Positions 25,998 to 35,417 are shown, counted from the stretch's first letter. The stretch is DNA of 64,000 bases from Oceaniglobus trochenteri (GCF_020529025.1 NZ_JACNMM010000007.1:186001-250000); one strand, 5' to 3'. Program-made: numbers and translations. Notes: generated from the sequence alone by a model not told the origin.

Positions 25998-26744
25998 TCA
26001 ATAGGTCGCCCGCCCGCCCGAAAGATCGAAGGTGGCCCCGGTGGTAAAGCTGTTTTCCGGCGTGCACAGCCAGACGATCATCGCCGCGGCCTCGTCCAGC
26101 TCCAGGAACCGGCCCCGGGGAATCTTGCTGAGCATGTAGTCGATATGCTCCTGCTTCATCTGGTCGAAGATGCGGGTGCGGGCGGCGGCGGGCGTCACGC
26201 AGTTCACCGCGATGTTCTTGCCGGCCAGTTCCTTGCCCAGGGATTTCGTCAGCCCGATCACCCCGGCCTTCGAGGCGGAATAGGCCGAGGCATTGGGGTT
26301 GCCCTCTTTCCCCGCGACCGATGCGATATTGACGATGCGCCCGTAGTCCTGTGCCTCCATGCCCTTGACCACCACCTTGTTGACCATGAAACAGCCGTTC
26401 AGGTTGATGGCGACGATCTTCTGAAACTCTTCCACCGGGTAGTCGGCCACCGGAGCATTGGCCCCCGCGATGCCGGCCGAATTGACCAGAACGTCGACCC
26501 GCCCGCAGGCCTTAATGGTCGCGTCATAGGCGGCCTGCACGCTGCCCCAGTCGGAAACGTCGCATTTCACCGCGACGGCGCCGTTGCCAAGGGTGTCGGC
26601 CGTGGCCTGGGCCAGGGCTTCGTCCATGTCCCAGATCGCGACGCGCAGGCCCTTTTCGGCCAGTTGCGCGGCAACCGCGCCGCCGATGCCCTGGGCACCG
26701 CCGGTGACGACGGCAATCTGCTGGTTGAATTCGGGAGCGCTCAT
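25998..26744 (-). CDS. Short-chain dehydrogenase/reductase (sugar or keto-deoxy-acid dehydrogenase)
   Basis: This 248-residue classical SDR has cofactor motif VTGGAQGIGGAV, NSAGIAG, catalytic Ser142 (NIASVAG) and the Tyr155-x-x-x-Lys159 pair in AYSASKAG. The C-terminus is TTGATFDLSGGRATY. Such enzymes act either as L-rhamnose/L-fucose 1-dehydrogenase or as 2-keto-3-deoxy-L-rhamnonate/fuconate 4-dehydrogenase in non-phosphorylating pathways, and the sequence alone does not separate them. It overlaps the Gfo/Idh gene by ATGA. Confidence 0.9.
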   Translation of the reverse strand: MSAPEFNQQIAVVTGGAQGIGGAVAAQLAEKGLRVAIWDMDEALAQATADTLGNGAVAVKCDVSDWGSVQAAYDATIKACGRVDVLVNSAGIAGANAPVADYPVEEFQKIVAINLNGCFMVNKVVVKGMEAQDYGRIVNIASVAGKEGNPNASAYSASKAGVIGLTKSLGKELAGKNIAVNCVTPAAARTRIFDQMKQEHIDYMLSKIPRGRFLELDEAAAMIVWLCTPENSFTTGATFDLSGGRATY

Positions 26745-27811
26745 TCGGATGTTCCTTTTGATGTGATGTCGATGACCTGCCCCTCGGCCCGCGCCGATGC
26801 GACAAGCGCATGCAGGGTTTCAACGGCCTTCGCGCCGATGGCGCCGCCGCTTTCGTTCGTGCCCTGACCCAGCGCCAGATCGACCAGCGCGTTCGCCGGG
26901 CCTTCGCAGGAATAGAACCAGGCGCCCTTGGGCACCTGGGCCTCTTCCCGCGTGCCGCCGGGCAGTTTCAGGATCAGCCGTTCGGTTTCGATGTCCAGCA
27001 AGACAGACCCGCCCTCGCCGTAGATCCGCAGATCCACCTCGAAGCCATGGCCGTCGGGCACGCCGCAGGTGCCGGAAAAGACGCCCGTGGCGCCGCCGTC
27101 AAAACGGGCAACGGCGGCATCGTGCAGATCGACACCATTTTCGGCGTTCAGGGTCTGCGCCCGCACCGAACCGACCCGCAGGTCGGTCAGCCAGAACAGC
27201 AGGCCCAGTGCATGGCTGAGTTGCCCATAGGCATAGCCACCCCCGGCATCGGCATTCTGCCAGGTTTCGGCCTGGGGCTGGATCTTGATATGCGCCCACC
27301 GCCCGGCGCCGCCACTGCCCGCAAAGACCGACCGGGTGAACGACCCCATGTGGCAGACCACATGTTCGATGCGCCCGATCCGTTCGATCATCGCCCGGGC
27401 GTCGGACAGGCCGGGCTTGTAGTGCCAGCCATAGGACACCACCAGTTCGCGCCCGACGGCGCGCGCCTTTTCCACCAGTTCCCAAGCCTGAACCGGATCA
27501 AGACACATCGGCTTTTCCACCAGAACGTGACAGCCCTTGTCGAGAAAGGCCATCGCCTGTTCGTAATGCAGGTGATGCGGCGTCGCGATCACCGCGATGT
27601 CGATGTCGCGCTCCAGCACGTCGCGCCAATCCTCGGCCCCGAATTCAAAGCCGAACTCCTCCTTGATCAGCTTCAGGGGCTCGGCGCCGCGCCGGCAGAC
27701 ACTGTCCAGCACCACTTCGGGGCGGGCGGCCAGCACGGGGATATGGACGCGATAGGCGAAATGCCCGGCGCCGATCACGGCGGCGCGGACGGGTTTCTGT
27801 GAGGCAGTCAT
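26741..27811 (-). CDS. Gfo/Idh/MocA-family oxidoreductase
   Basis: This 356-residue NAD(P)-dependent dehydrogenase has the Rossmann motif AAVIGAGHFAYRVHIPVL, ATPHHLHYEQAMAFLDKGCHVLVEKPM with the Glu99-Lys100-Pro101 triad, and SYGWHYKPG. GGGYAYGQLSHALGLLFWL matches the second conserved His region. These enzymes oxidise sugars, inositols or their amino forms. It is coupled by ATGA overlaps to lacI upstream and to the SDR downstream. It may do the first oxidation of the imported sugar, or reduce a side product. Confidence 0.9.
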   Translation of the reverse strand: MTASQKPVRAAVIGAGHFAYRVHIPVLAARPEVVLDSVCRRGAEPLKLIKEEFGFEFGAEDWRDVLERDIDIAVIATPHHLHYEQAMAFLDKGCHVLVEKPMCLDPVQAWELVEKARAVGRELVVSYGWHYKPGLSDARAMIERIGRIEHVVCHMGSFTRSVFAGSGGAGRWAHIKIQPQAETWQNADAGGGYAYGQLSHALGLLFWLTDLRVGSVRAQTLNAENGVDLHDAAVARFDGGATGVFSGTCGVPDGHGFEVDLRIYGEGGSVLLDIETERLILKLPGGTREEAQVPKGAWFYSCEGPANALVDLALGQGTNESGGAIGAKAVETLHALVASARAEGQVIDITSKGTSE

Positions 27812-28824
27812 GCACTTTCCCTTATCATCAGATCGAAACCGACATCCTGAACGGTGTCGGAGATTTCATCGCCGGCCAGCCGGTCCAGCACCATGCGCGC
27901 GCTGCGCTCGCCGATCTCGCGCGCCTTGATGCGCACCGTGGTCAGCGGCACGGGCAGAAGCGCCGACAGGTTCAGATCGCCGAACCCCGCAATGGCCACG
28001 TCACCGGGCATGGACACCCCGCGCGACATGCAGGCCATGACCGCGCCAAGGGCCGGGATTTCCGCCTGGAAGAACACCGCGTCGGGCCTGACCGGGCCGT
28101 CCAGCAGGCGGTTCATCGCTTCGCCGCCGCTGTGCATCGTGGTCGGGTTGGGCACCGAGACGACGAATTCGTCACGCACGCTGCGCCCGGCCTCGGCCAT
28201 GGCCGACAGGAAACCGGCGTGGCGATCCACCGCTTGGTCGTTGTTTTCAAAGGCGCCGCCCACCATGGCGATTTCGCGATACCCGCGCTTGATCAGATAG
28301 CGGGTCATCTCGGCCGAGGCGGCGAAGTTGTCATAACCCACCGTCATGTCGATGGGTGCGCGGCGGGTGTTCCACGTCTCGACCACGGGGCCGTCAAAGG
28401 TCTCCAGCAGCTTCAGGCAGGCCTTCGAATGGGTGAAGCCGGTAACGATGATCGCATCCGCCTGGCGGGCGATGAAGGTGCGCACCGCCTCGGCCTCAAG
28501 ATCGACCGAGCGTTCGCTGACGCCCAGCAACATCTGCACATTGTCCCGATGCAGCGCCCCGGCCACGCCCTGGGCGAAATCGGCAAACAGCGAACTGGTG
28601 AGAATCGGGACGACGACACCGATCATCCCCGAACGGTTCGACACCAGCGAACGTGCGGTCAGGTTCGGAACATAGCCGATATCGTCGATCGCCTTCATCA
28701 CCTTGGCCCGCGTGGCAGGCTGCACGGTGTCGGGAAGACGCAGGGCGCGCGACACCGTGATCAGCGACACTCCCGAGGCTGCCGAGACATCCTTGAGCGT
28801 CACCTTTCGCTTTTTGTCGGTCAT
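27808..28824 (-). CDS. LacI-family transcriptional regulator of the sugar divergon
   Basis: This 338-residue regulator has N-terminal HTH VTLKDVSAASGVSLITVSRALRLPDTVQPATRAKV and hinge NLTARSLVSNRSGMIGVVVP. The periplasmic-binding-like effector domain includes ADAIIVTGFTHS, RGYREIAMVGG and DVAIAGFGDLN. ATG 28824 was chosen over an earlier in-frame start at 28863 because the HTH starts at once and the earlier start falls inside the operator. It heads the leftward arm and probably represses both arms through the two sites at 28858-28916. Confidence 0.92.
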   Translation of the reverse strand: MTDKKRKVTLKDVSAASGVSLITVSRALRLPDTVQPATRAKVMKAIDDIGYVPNLTARSLVSNRSGMIGVVVPILTSSLFADFAQGVAGALHRDNVQMLLGVSERSVDLEAEAVRTFIARQADAIIVTGFTHSKACLKLLETFDGPVVETWNTRRAPIDMTVGYDNFAASAEMTRYLIKRGYREIAMVGGAFENNDQAVDRHAGFLSAMAEAGRSVRDEFVVSVPNPTTMHSGGEAMNRLLDGPVRPDAVFFQAEIPALGAVMACMSRGVSMPGDVAIAGFGDLNLSALLPVPLTTVRIKAREIGERSARMVLDRLAGDEISDTVQDVGFDLMIRESA

Positions 28825-28857
28825 CTGGCATCCCTGACGCTTTGGCTTCGAACCCGT

Positions 28858-28873
28858 TGACATACGAATATCA
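28858..28873. promoter_or_regulatory. LacI operator, copy 1 (lacI side)
   Basis: The minus strand reads TGATATTCGTATGTCA, a pseudo-palindrome with a central CG that differs at one of 16 positions from the copy at 28901. It lies 34 bases upstream of the lacI ATG, suggesting autoregulation. Confidence 0.75.
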
Positions 28874-28900
28874 TTCCGCTAGTTCCGGTGCAACAGCATA

Positions 28901-28916
28901 TGACATTCGTATGTCA
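28901..28916. promoter_or_regulatory. LacI operator, copy 2 (binding-protein side)
   Basis: The plus strand reads TGACATTCGTATGTCA, a palindrome with one mismatched pair and the central CG typical of LacI-family sites. Its centre is 43 bases, about four helical turns, from copy 1, so one tetramer could loop between them. Confidence 0.78.
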
Positions 28917-28963
28917 TTTCTGTTCCCCAACCTGTCGGGGACATCTCATGGGAGGAAAGACTG

Positions 28964-30277
28964 ATGAAAACTGATATTGGCCGCCGCGGCTTCCTTGCCG
29001 GAACGACAGCGCTTCTGGCGCTGGCGACAACCTCGATTCCGGCCCGCGCCGCATCGGGGGCGCTTTCGGTCTGGAAATTCGGCGGCACCCCCGCCGAGGT
29101 CGAGGCATGGCCCGCCGCGAACGACAAGTTCCTGGCCGCCAACCCCGACATCGACCTGAACTATTCCTTCTTCAACGGGCAGATCCGCCGTCAGAAGATC
29201 CTGGCCGGGTTCCAGACCCGCAAGCTGGCCGATGTGATCATCGCCTTCGGCCAGGACATTCCCGAATTCGCCGGTTTCGGCATGATCCAGCCGTTGGAAG
29301 AGATCGCGGGCGACAAGCTGGAGGGTTGGAAGGACCGTATCGTTCCCGAAATCCTGTCCTCGGGCATGCACGAGGGCAAGCTTTACGGCCTGCCCACCTA
29401 TGTCGACATGGCCACCTTCATCGCCATCGACACCGATGCGATGAAAGAGGCCGGATACGACCGCCCGCCCGAAACCTGGAGCGAGCTGCGTGAATACGCC
29501 AAGAAGCTGACCACCGCCGACCGCCCGGGCATCGCCTTCCCGGCCACCACGGCCCCCGTCGACATCAACATCTTCGAAGGCATCGCCTATGCCAACGGCG
29601 GGCGCATCTTCGACGAGGAAACCGGCAAGGTCACGCTGAACGACGCGGGCGTCGTCGGTGCGCTGCAACTTTACGCCGACCTGATCGCCGATGGCTCCAC
29701 CCCCTCGGGCAACTCGATGACCGAAACCAACTTCCGCGACACCGCGCAGCTGTTCGGTCAGAAGCGCGCCGCCATGTGGATCGGCCTGTCCTGGCTGAAC
29801 ACCCCCTGGGGCGTGATGGAGGGCATGAACTGGGCCGGCGCGCCCTTCCCGAAACCCGACGCACCCTCGGGCGCCTTCCCGCCCGTGGCCGCGATCATGG
29901 ACGGCACCGCCGTTCTGATGGTGTCCAGCAGCACCAAGAACCCCGAGGCCGCCATCGAATACCTCGATTTCTGGTCGCAGAACGAGCAGCTGAACACCTG
30001 GGGCGGCAACCCCGAGATTGCCCGCGTTCCCGCCGGCAAGAGCGCCTGGAGCGAACAGGGCCTGGCCGACGCATGGCCTGCCTGGGTTGAATCCTACAAC
30101 GCCGGCACGCTGTTCGACGGCGCCGAACCGATGCCGCGTTTCATCGGCGTCTCGGCCGTGGAATCGGCCCTGGCAACGGCGATCCAGCAGGTGGTCCTGG
30201 GTCAGAAGACCCCGCAAGAGGCCGCAGACGAAGCAACCGAGGCAGCCCAGGCGCAGATCGACCTGCTGCGCGGCTGA
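28964..30277 (+). CDS. Sugar ABC transporter substrate-binding protein (family 1), Tat signal
   Basis: This 437-residue receptor has a twin-arginine signal, GRRGFLAGTTALLALATTSIPARA, followed by the mature start ASGALSVWKFGG. The body shows family landmarks such as GKLYGLPTYVDMATFIAIDTDAMKEAGYDRPPETWSEL, PSGNSMTETNFRDTAQLFGQKRAAMWIG and NPEAAIEYLDFW. GGAGG precedes ATG 28964. It heads the rightward LacI-controlled operon with MalF/MalG-type permeases and a UgpC-type ATPase, so it binds the mono- or oligosaccharide used by this pathway. Confidence 0.92.
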   Translation: MKTDIGRRGFLAGTTALLALATTSIPARAASGALSVWKFGGTPAEVEAWPAANDKFLAANPDIDLNYSFFNGQIRRQKILAGFQTRKLADVIIAFGQDIPEFAGFGMIQPLEEIAGDKLEGWKDRIVPEILSSGMHEGKLYGLPTYVDMATFIAIDTDAMKEAGYDRPPETWSELREYAKKLTTADRPGIAFPATTAPVDINIFEGIAYANGGRIFDEETGKVTLNDAGVVGALQLYADLIADGSTPSGNSMTETNFRDTAQLFGQKRAAMWIGLSWLNTPWGVMEGMNWAGAPFPKPDAPSGAFPPVAAIMDGTAVLMVSSSTKNPEAAIEYLDFWSQNEQLNTWGGNPEIARVPAGKSAWSEQGLADAWPAWVESYNAGTLFDGAEPMPRFIGVSAVESALATAIQQVVLGQKTPQEAADEATEAAQAQIDLLRG

Positions 30278-30298
30278 TCGCCCGGAAAGGATAAAGAT

Positions 30299-31186
30299 AT
30301 GAACCGTCGCAGCGACACATGGCTAGCCTACTTCATGATACTGCCCGTCGTTGCGGCGGTTCTGGCCTTCGTCATCGGCCCGACATGGGATGTCGGAACC
30401 CTGTCCCTGACCAGCGTGGTCATGGGCCAGGAAAGGGGGTTCGGCACATTGTCGAACTTCCGCGCGCTTTTCGCCGATCCGGTCTTTCCCACGGTGGTAA
30501 AGAACACCGCGATCTGGATCCTGGGCGGCACAATCCTGTGCGTGATGACAGGGCTTGCCGTGGGCATGTTCCTGGCCATCGATTCGAAGATGACCATGGG
30601 CCTGCGCGCCATCATTCTGTTGCCCTGGGTCCTGCCCGACGTGGTGACGGCGATGGCCTGGAAATGGATGCTGCACGGCCAGGTGGGCGTGATCGGCGAC
30701 TATATCTCGCGCATGGGGCTGACCGACGGGGCGATCTCGTTCCTTGGCAACCCCGACCTTGTGATGTGGATGCTGGTGATCGTGCTGATCTGGCGCAAGA
30801 TGCCGCTGGTGGCCCTGATCCTCTGCGCCGCGATCCGTTCGGTGCCTTCGGAACAGCTTGAGGCGGCGCGCATGGATGGCGCCAACGGCTGGCACCGGTT
30901 CCGCTTCGTGGTGGTGCCCAACATCGCCTTTTCTCTGACGGCGGTGACGGTGATCTCGATGATCTGGATCACGGCGGAATTCACCCTGCCCTGGGTCATG
31001 ACGGGCGGTGGTCCGGCCAACTCCAGCCAGATCATGTCGACCTACATCTATCAACAGAGCTTCCAGTTCTTCAACTGGGGCGTCGGCTCGGCCATGTCGG
31101 TGGTGAACCTGGTGTTCCTGATGACGGTCGTCGGCCTTTACCTTTACATCAACCGCCGGTCCTGGGCCGCAGGGGGTAACTCATGA
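30299..31186 (+). CDS. Sugar ABC transporter permease (MalF/UgpA type)
   Basis: This 295-residue inner-membrane protein has six predicted helices, beginning LAYFMILPVVAAVLAFVIGP. The coupling motif is EQLEAARMDGANGWHRFRFVVVPNI, near residue 200. FTLPWVMTGGGPANSSQIMSTYIYQQSFQFFNWGVGSAMS is the typical late periplasmic loop of the CUT1 group. It starts 21 bases after the binding-protein gene and overlaps the next permease gene by ATGA. Confidence 0.93.
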   Translation: MNRRSDTWLAYFMILPVVAAVLAFVIGPTWDVGTLSLTSVVMGQERGFGTLSNFRALFADPVFPTVVKNTAIWILGGTILCVMTGLAVGMFLAIDSKMTMGLRAIILLPWVLPDVVTAMAWKWMLHGQVGVIGDYISRMGLTDGAISFLGNPDLVMWMLVIVLIWRKMPLVALILCAAIRSVPSEQLEAARMDGANGWHRFRFVVVPNIAFSLTAVTVISMIWITAEFTLPWVMTGGGPANSSQIMSTYIYQQSFQFFNWGVGSAMSVVNLVFLMTVVGLYLYINRRSWAAGGNS

Positions 31187-32040
31187 ATCCGCAGCCGCGC
31201 CCGCTTTACTGGATCGGCCTGTCCATCTTCGGTCTGGTGATCGCCACCTATGTGCTGTTCCCGATCTTCTGGCTGTTCCTGGCCTCGTTCAAGACGACGG
31301 GCGAACTGGCTTCGTTGCCGCTGACCTTCTGGCCCGTCGCCCCCACAATCGAGGCCTATACGGCCCTGTTCGACACCACGTCGCAGTCCAGCCAGATCCT
31401 GAACTGGCCGCGGCTGATCTCGAACAGCTTCCTTGTCTCGGTCAGCTCGACCCTGATCGTGCTGGTCTTCGGTACCCTGGCCGGCTACGCCTTCAGCCGG
31501 ATCCAGTTTCCGGGCCGCGACCTGATCCTGGGCGGGCTCTTGATCAGCCGGATGTTCCAGGGGGCGGCGCTGCTGCTGCCCACCTACCGGCTGATGAACA
31601 ACCTTGGCCTGCAAGACAGCCTTCTGGGCCTGACGCTGCTCTACTCGGCCTTCGGCTTGCCTTTCGCCACCTGGATCATCGCATCCTCCCTGCGTGAAAT
31701 CCCCTTCGAGCTTGAGGAATCCGCGATGATGGACGGGGCGTCGCGTCTGCAATGCATGGTCAAGATCGTGCTGCCCCTGGCCACGCCCGCGTTGATCACC
31801 GCCGCCATGTGGCATTTCGTCGGCGCATGGTCCGAATTCGCCTTCGCCTCGATCCTGATGGAAAGCTCGGACAGCAAGACCGTGACCATCGGCCTGGCCA
31901 GTTTCGTCGAACTCTTCACCATCGAATTCAACCGCGTTGGCGCCGCCGCCAGCCTTGTGGCCATGCCGATCATGTTGGTCTTCTTCTTCGGCCAACGCTA
32001 TTTCACACGCGGCCTTCTGGCCGGGGCGGTGAAGGGATGA
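31183..32040 (+). CDS. Sugar ABC transporter permease (MalG/UgpE type)
   Basis: This 285-residue partner permease begins with LYWIGLSIFGLVIATYVLFPIFWLFLASFKT. The coupling motif is FELEESAMMDGASRLQCMVKIVLPLATP, and the C-terminus is FGQRYFTRGLLAGAVKG, typical of the MalG branch. Its stop overlaps the start of the rhamnonate-dehydratase-like gene by ATGA, so transport and catabolic genes are translated together. Confidence 0.93.
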   Translation: MNPQPRPLYWIGLSIFGLVIATYVLFPIFWLFLASFKTTGELASLPLTFWPVAPTIEAYTALFDTTSQSSQILNWPRLISNSFLVSVSSTLIVLVFGTLAGYAFSRIQFPGRDLILGGLLISRMFQGAALLLPTYRLMNNLGLQDSLLGLTLLYSAFGLPFATWIIASSLREIPFELEESAMMDGASRLQCMVKIVLPLATPALITAAMWHFVGAWSEFAFASILMESSDSKTVTIGLASFVELFTIEFNRVGAAASLVAMPIMLVFFFGQRYFTRGLLAGAVKG

Positions 32041-33188
32041 AGATCACCTCGATTCAGGCCCGCGCCGTCGACATGGGCTTTCAGGCGCAAAAGCTGCAAA
32101 CCACGCGCGTCGCCTCGCCCATGTCGCGGTTTCCGCAGTTCGGCGAGAAACGGTCAAGCTGGATGTGGCCGACAAAGAAGGTCTTCGTGCGCATCGAAAG
32201 CGACGATGGCCAGGTCGGCTGGTCCGCCACCAACGGCGGCGAGATCGTGGCGATGATCATCGAACAGCACCTCTCGCGCCTTCTGGACGGGGTCGAGGTG
32301 ACGGACATCTCCGAAGTCTGGGACCAGATGTTCTTTTCCCTGCTTCCCTGCGACAGATCCGGCTTTCCCATGATGGCGATTGCGGGCATCGACATCGCCC
32401 TGTGGGATCTGAAGGCAAGGACCGAAGGCAAATCGCTGGTCGATCTGCTGGGCGGGGCGAAAACCCCCGATCTGGCCGTCTATTGCACCACCCCCCAACC
32501 CGAGGCGCACGGCGGCGCGGAGTGGTGGGGCATCAAGGCCGCCATGCCCTTTGAACCCTCGGCCGGCGATCAGGGGCTGGCCGAGAACGTGAAATACATC
32601 GCCCAGTTCCGCGACGTGGCCGGCAAGGGGCGCGTGATGCTCGACAGCTTCATGGCCTGGGATGCAGAATATACCCTGCGCTTTGCCGAGGCGGCGCGCG
32701 ATCTGGATGTCTACTGGATCGAAGACCCCCTGCCGCCCTACGATCTGGACGGGCTGCGCCGCATCCGTGCCGAGGCCGGCAGCGACATCCGCCTTGCGCT
32801 GGGGAACTTCTGTTTCACCCGCTGGGATTGCGCCGAACTGATGCGCGAGGATCTGTGCGACCTGCTGCAACCCGATGTCGCCTGGGCCGGGGGCATCACC
32901 GAGGTGCTGCGCATCCTTGACATGGCGGCAGAGAAATCGGTGCCGGTGATCCTTCACAACACATGCGAACAGCCCTGGGCGCTAGCGCTGGCCGCCGCGC
33001 GCCAGACCGACGCGGTGGTTGAATTCGTGGATCGCGGCGAAACCTCGCCCTTGTACGAACTGACCGGCCCGCGCGCCCGGATCGCCGGAGGCCGGGTTGC
33101 GGTGCCAACCGCCGGCAACCGTCCTCCCGAACATATTTCGGCACTTTTCGACGGCGAATCCGCCCGTCCGAGCCAAAGCAGGAGCTAA
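32037..33188 (+). CDS. L-rhamnonate dehydratase-like enolase-superfamily enzyme
   Basis: This 383-residue enzyme resembles RhmD in several stretches I remember: ASPMSRFPQF near residue 27, NGGEIVAMIIEQHLSRLLDGVEVTDISEVWDQM, and later MLDSFMAWDAEYTLRFAEA with WIEDPLPP. Metal ligands Asp203 and Glu229 are visible. At the third ligand position, where RhmD reads GEHHG, this protein has LGNFCF with Asn257. The His of the other catalytic group is His308 (ILHNTC). It would make 2-keto-3-deoxy-L-rhamnonate or a close analogue. The Asn may indicate altered metal binding or specificity. Confidence 0.83.
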   Translation: MKITSIQARAVDMGFQAQKLQTTRVASPMSRFPQFGEKRSSWMWPTKKVFVRIESDDGQVGWSATNGGEIVAMIIEQHLSRLLDGVEVTDISEVWDQMFFSLLPCDRSGFPMMAIAGIDIALWDLKARTEGKSLVDLLGGAKTPDLAVYCTTPQPEAHGGAEWWGIKAAMPFEPSAGDQGLAENVKYIAQFRDVAGKGRVMLDSFMAWDAEYTLRFAEAARDLDVYWIEDPLPPYDLDGLRRIRAEAGSDIRLALGNFCFTRWDCAELMREDLCDLLQPDVAWAGGITEVLRILDMAAEKSVPVILHNTCEQPWALALAAARQTDAVVEFVDRGETSPLYELTGPRARIAGGRVAVPTAGNRPPEHISALFDGESARPSQSRS

Positions 33189-33191
33189 CCC

Positions 33192-34250
33192 ATGGGGTCC
33201 GTCACACTTCGCAACATCCGCAAATCCTATGGCCCGGTCGAGGTGCTGCATGGCATCGACCTTGACGTGGCCGACGGCGAATTCGTCGTTCTGGTCGGCC
33301 CGTCCGGCTGTGGGAAATCCACGCTCCTGCGCTCGCTTGCCGGGCTGGAGACGATCAGCGCCGGCGACATTTCCATCGACGACAAGGTGATCAACGGGCT
33401 GGAACCCAAGAACCGCGACATCGCCATGGTGTTCCAGAACTATGCGCTGTACCCGCATATGAAGGTGCGGGAAAACATGGCGTTTTCCCTCAAGCTCAAC
33501 AAGGTTCCCAAGGACGAGATCGAAAGCAAGGTCGCCAAGGCGGCCGAGATCCTCAGCCTGACGGCGATGCTTGACCGCTATCCCAAGCAGCTTTCGGGCG
33601 GCCAGCGTCAGCGGGTTGCCATGGGCCGGGCCATCGTGCGCGACCCCAAGGTGTTTCTCTTCGACGAACCGCTGTCCAACCTCGATGCGAAACTGCGCGT
33701 CCAGATGCGTTCGGAAATCAAGGAGCTGCACCAGCGCCTTGGTACCACCATCGTCTATGTCACCCACGACCAGATCGAGGCGATGACCATGGCCGACAAG
33801 ATCGTGGTGATGAAGGACGGCCACGTCGAACAGATCGGCGCGCCGCTCGATCTTTACGACACGCCCGCCAATCTTTTCGTGGCGGGGTTCATCGGGTCGC
33901 CCTCGATGAATTTCATGTCCTGCACCGCCCAGGGGGGCAAGGCGGTTCTTTCCAACGGTCAGGTGCTGGGCGCGGCCCCCGCCGGGCTGGGCGAGGGACA
34001 GGCCTTTACCGCCGGGGTGCGGCCCGAACATTTCGTCATCGGCAGCGGCGCGCTTGATGCCCCTGTCACCCTTGTCGAACCGACGGGCGCGGAAATCCAG
34101 TTCACTGTCGATATCGCGGGCGATCATGTGCTGATCACCACGCGCGACCGGGTCACGGCCCGGCTGGGCGACACCCTGAACCTGTCGGTCGAACCGGGCA
34201 AGCTGCACGCCTTCGACCCCGAAACCGGCGCACGCCTTGGCGGAGTCTAG
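33192..34250 (+). CDS. Sugar ABC transporter ATPase (UgpC/MsmK/MalK type)
   Basis: This 352-residue ATPase has Walker [11 protein letters not shown]-loop [12 protein letters not shown], signature [19 protein letters not shown], Walker [13 protein letters not shown] and [22 protein letters not shown]-containing regulatory domain follows from about residue 240. It energises the permeases at 30299 and 31183. Only three bases separate it from the dehydratase gene before it and three from the one after. Confidence 0.94.
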   Translation: MGSVTLRNIRKSYGPVEVLHGIDLDVADGEFVVLVGPSGCGKSTLLRSLAGLETISAGDISIDDKVINGLEPKNRDIAMVFQNYALYPHMKVRENMAFSLKLNKVPKDEIESKVAKAAEILSLTAMLDRYPKQLSGGQRQRVAMGRAIVRDPKVFLFDEPLSNLDAKLRVQMRSEIKELHQRLGTTIVYVTHDQIEAMTMADKIVVMKDGHVEQIGAPLDLYDTPANLFVAGFIGSPSMNFMSCTAQGGKAVLSNGQVLGAAPAGLGEGQAFTAGVRPEHFVIGSGALDAPVTLVEPTGAEIQFTVDIAGDHVLITTRDRVTARLGDTLNLSVEPGKLHAFDPETGARLGGV

Positions 34251-34253
34251 GCC

Positions 34254-35417
34254 ATGAAGATCACCGATGTCCGCGTCATCACCTTCCGCACCCATGCGGA
34301 CCGGTGGGACATCGGCCATGGCCGCCTGTTGCCGAACGCCGAGGTGACGCAGACCGTCACCTGCATCGACACCGACGAAGGGCTTTCGGGGTATTTCCTG
34401 GGCGGCGGCAAGCATGGCGATCAGGACGGGCTGAACGTGGTCGAGGCGGGGCTTCTGACCGGGCGGATCAGGGAGCTGTTGCTGGGGCAAGACCCCTTCG
34501 ACCGCGAGATGATCTGGAAATGGCTCTGGGTCGCCAATATTCCCGAGGTTGTCGCCTCGGTCGTCGATCTGGCGCTGTGGGATCTGGCGGGGCGCGCCTT
34601 TGGCCAACCGGCCTACAAGGTGATGGGCGGCGCGCGCGACCGGGTCAAATGCTATGCCTCGACCTATCCCAACATCGGCGCGCCGCAGGTCTATGCCGAT
34701 CACGCGCTGGAATGCCAGGCCCAGGGCTATACCGCCTACAAGATCCACCCCCATTATTTCTGGAACCCCGAAACCGGCACCCCCACGCCGGGCCGCCCGT
34801 CGAACATCAAGGCCGATATCGAAACCTGCCGCCTGGTGCGCGAGGCTGTCGGCCCCGACATGGTGCTGATGTACGATGTCTGGGGCACCTATCACACGCT
34901 GGAAGAAACCATAAAGGTCGGGCGGGTGCTGGAATCGCTAGATTTCTACTGGTTCGAACATCCGATGCCGGAATATCGCGTGGAGAGCTATGTGCGCCTG
35001 TGCCGCGAGTTGTCGATCCCGATCCTGGCGCCCGAAATCGCCGCCGGCGGCGTCTTCACCCGCGCCGAATGGATCCTGCGCGGCGCGAGCGACATGAGCC
35101 GGATGGACGTGCGGCGCGGCGGGCTGACCGGCTGCCGCAAGACGGCGGTGGTCTGCGAGGCCTACGGCATCAAGTGCGAAATCCACATGGCCGGCTGGGG
35201 CAATCTTCACGCCATGGGCGCCACCAGCGAGGATACCAGCGAATACTACGAAAAGGGCCTGCTGGCCCCCGGCGTGGATTACGACGCGCCCCACCCCTAT
35301 CTGCGCGCCAACTGCGATCCGATGGACCCCGACGGCATGATCACCCTGCCCACCGGCCCCGGCCTGGGGTATGATATCGTCTGGGATTACATCGACGACA
35401 ACGTGATCGCCCGATGA
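34254..35417 (+). CDS. Enolase-superfamily dehydratase with a K-x-H motif
   Basis: This 387-residue protein is a third mandelate-racemase-type enzyme, distinct from those at 2544 and 32037. It has VVDLALWDLAGRAFGQPAYKVMGG in the cap, then Lys163-x-His165 (AYKIHPH), Asp208 (LMYDVWG), Glu235 (WFEHPMP), Glu261 (LAPEIAAGG), Asp285 (RMDVRRGG) and His311 (CEIHMAGWGN). All metal ligands are present. The K-x-H at the second strand differs from the K-x-K of many racemases. The substrate is not recognisable. It overlaps the mutarotase gene by ATGA. Confidence 0.85.
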   Translation: MKITDVRVITFRTHADRWDIGHGRLLPNAEVTQTVTCIDTDEGLSGYFLGGGKHGDQDGLNVVEAGLLTGRIRELLLGQDPFDREMIWKWLWVANIPEVVASVVDLALWDLAGRAFGQPAYKVMGGARDRVKCYASTYPNIGAPQVYADHALECQAQGYTAYKIHPHYFWNPETGTPTPGRPSNIKADIETCRLVREAVGPDMVLMYDVWGTYHTLEETIKVGRVLESLDFYWFEHPMPEYRVESYVRLCRELSIPILAPEIAAGGVFTRAEWILRGASDMSRMDVRRGGLTGCRKTAVVCEAYGIKCEIHMAGWGNLHAMGATSEDTSEYYEKGLLAPGVDYDAPHPYLRANCDPMDPDGMITLPTGPGLGYDIVWDYIDDNVIAR

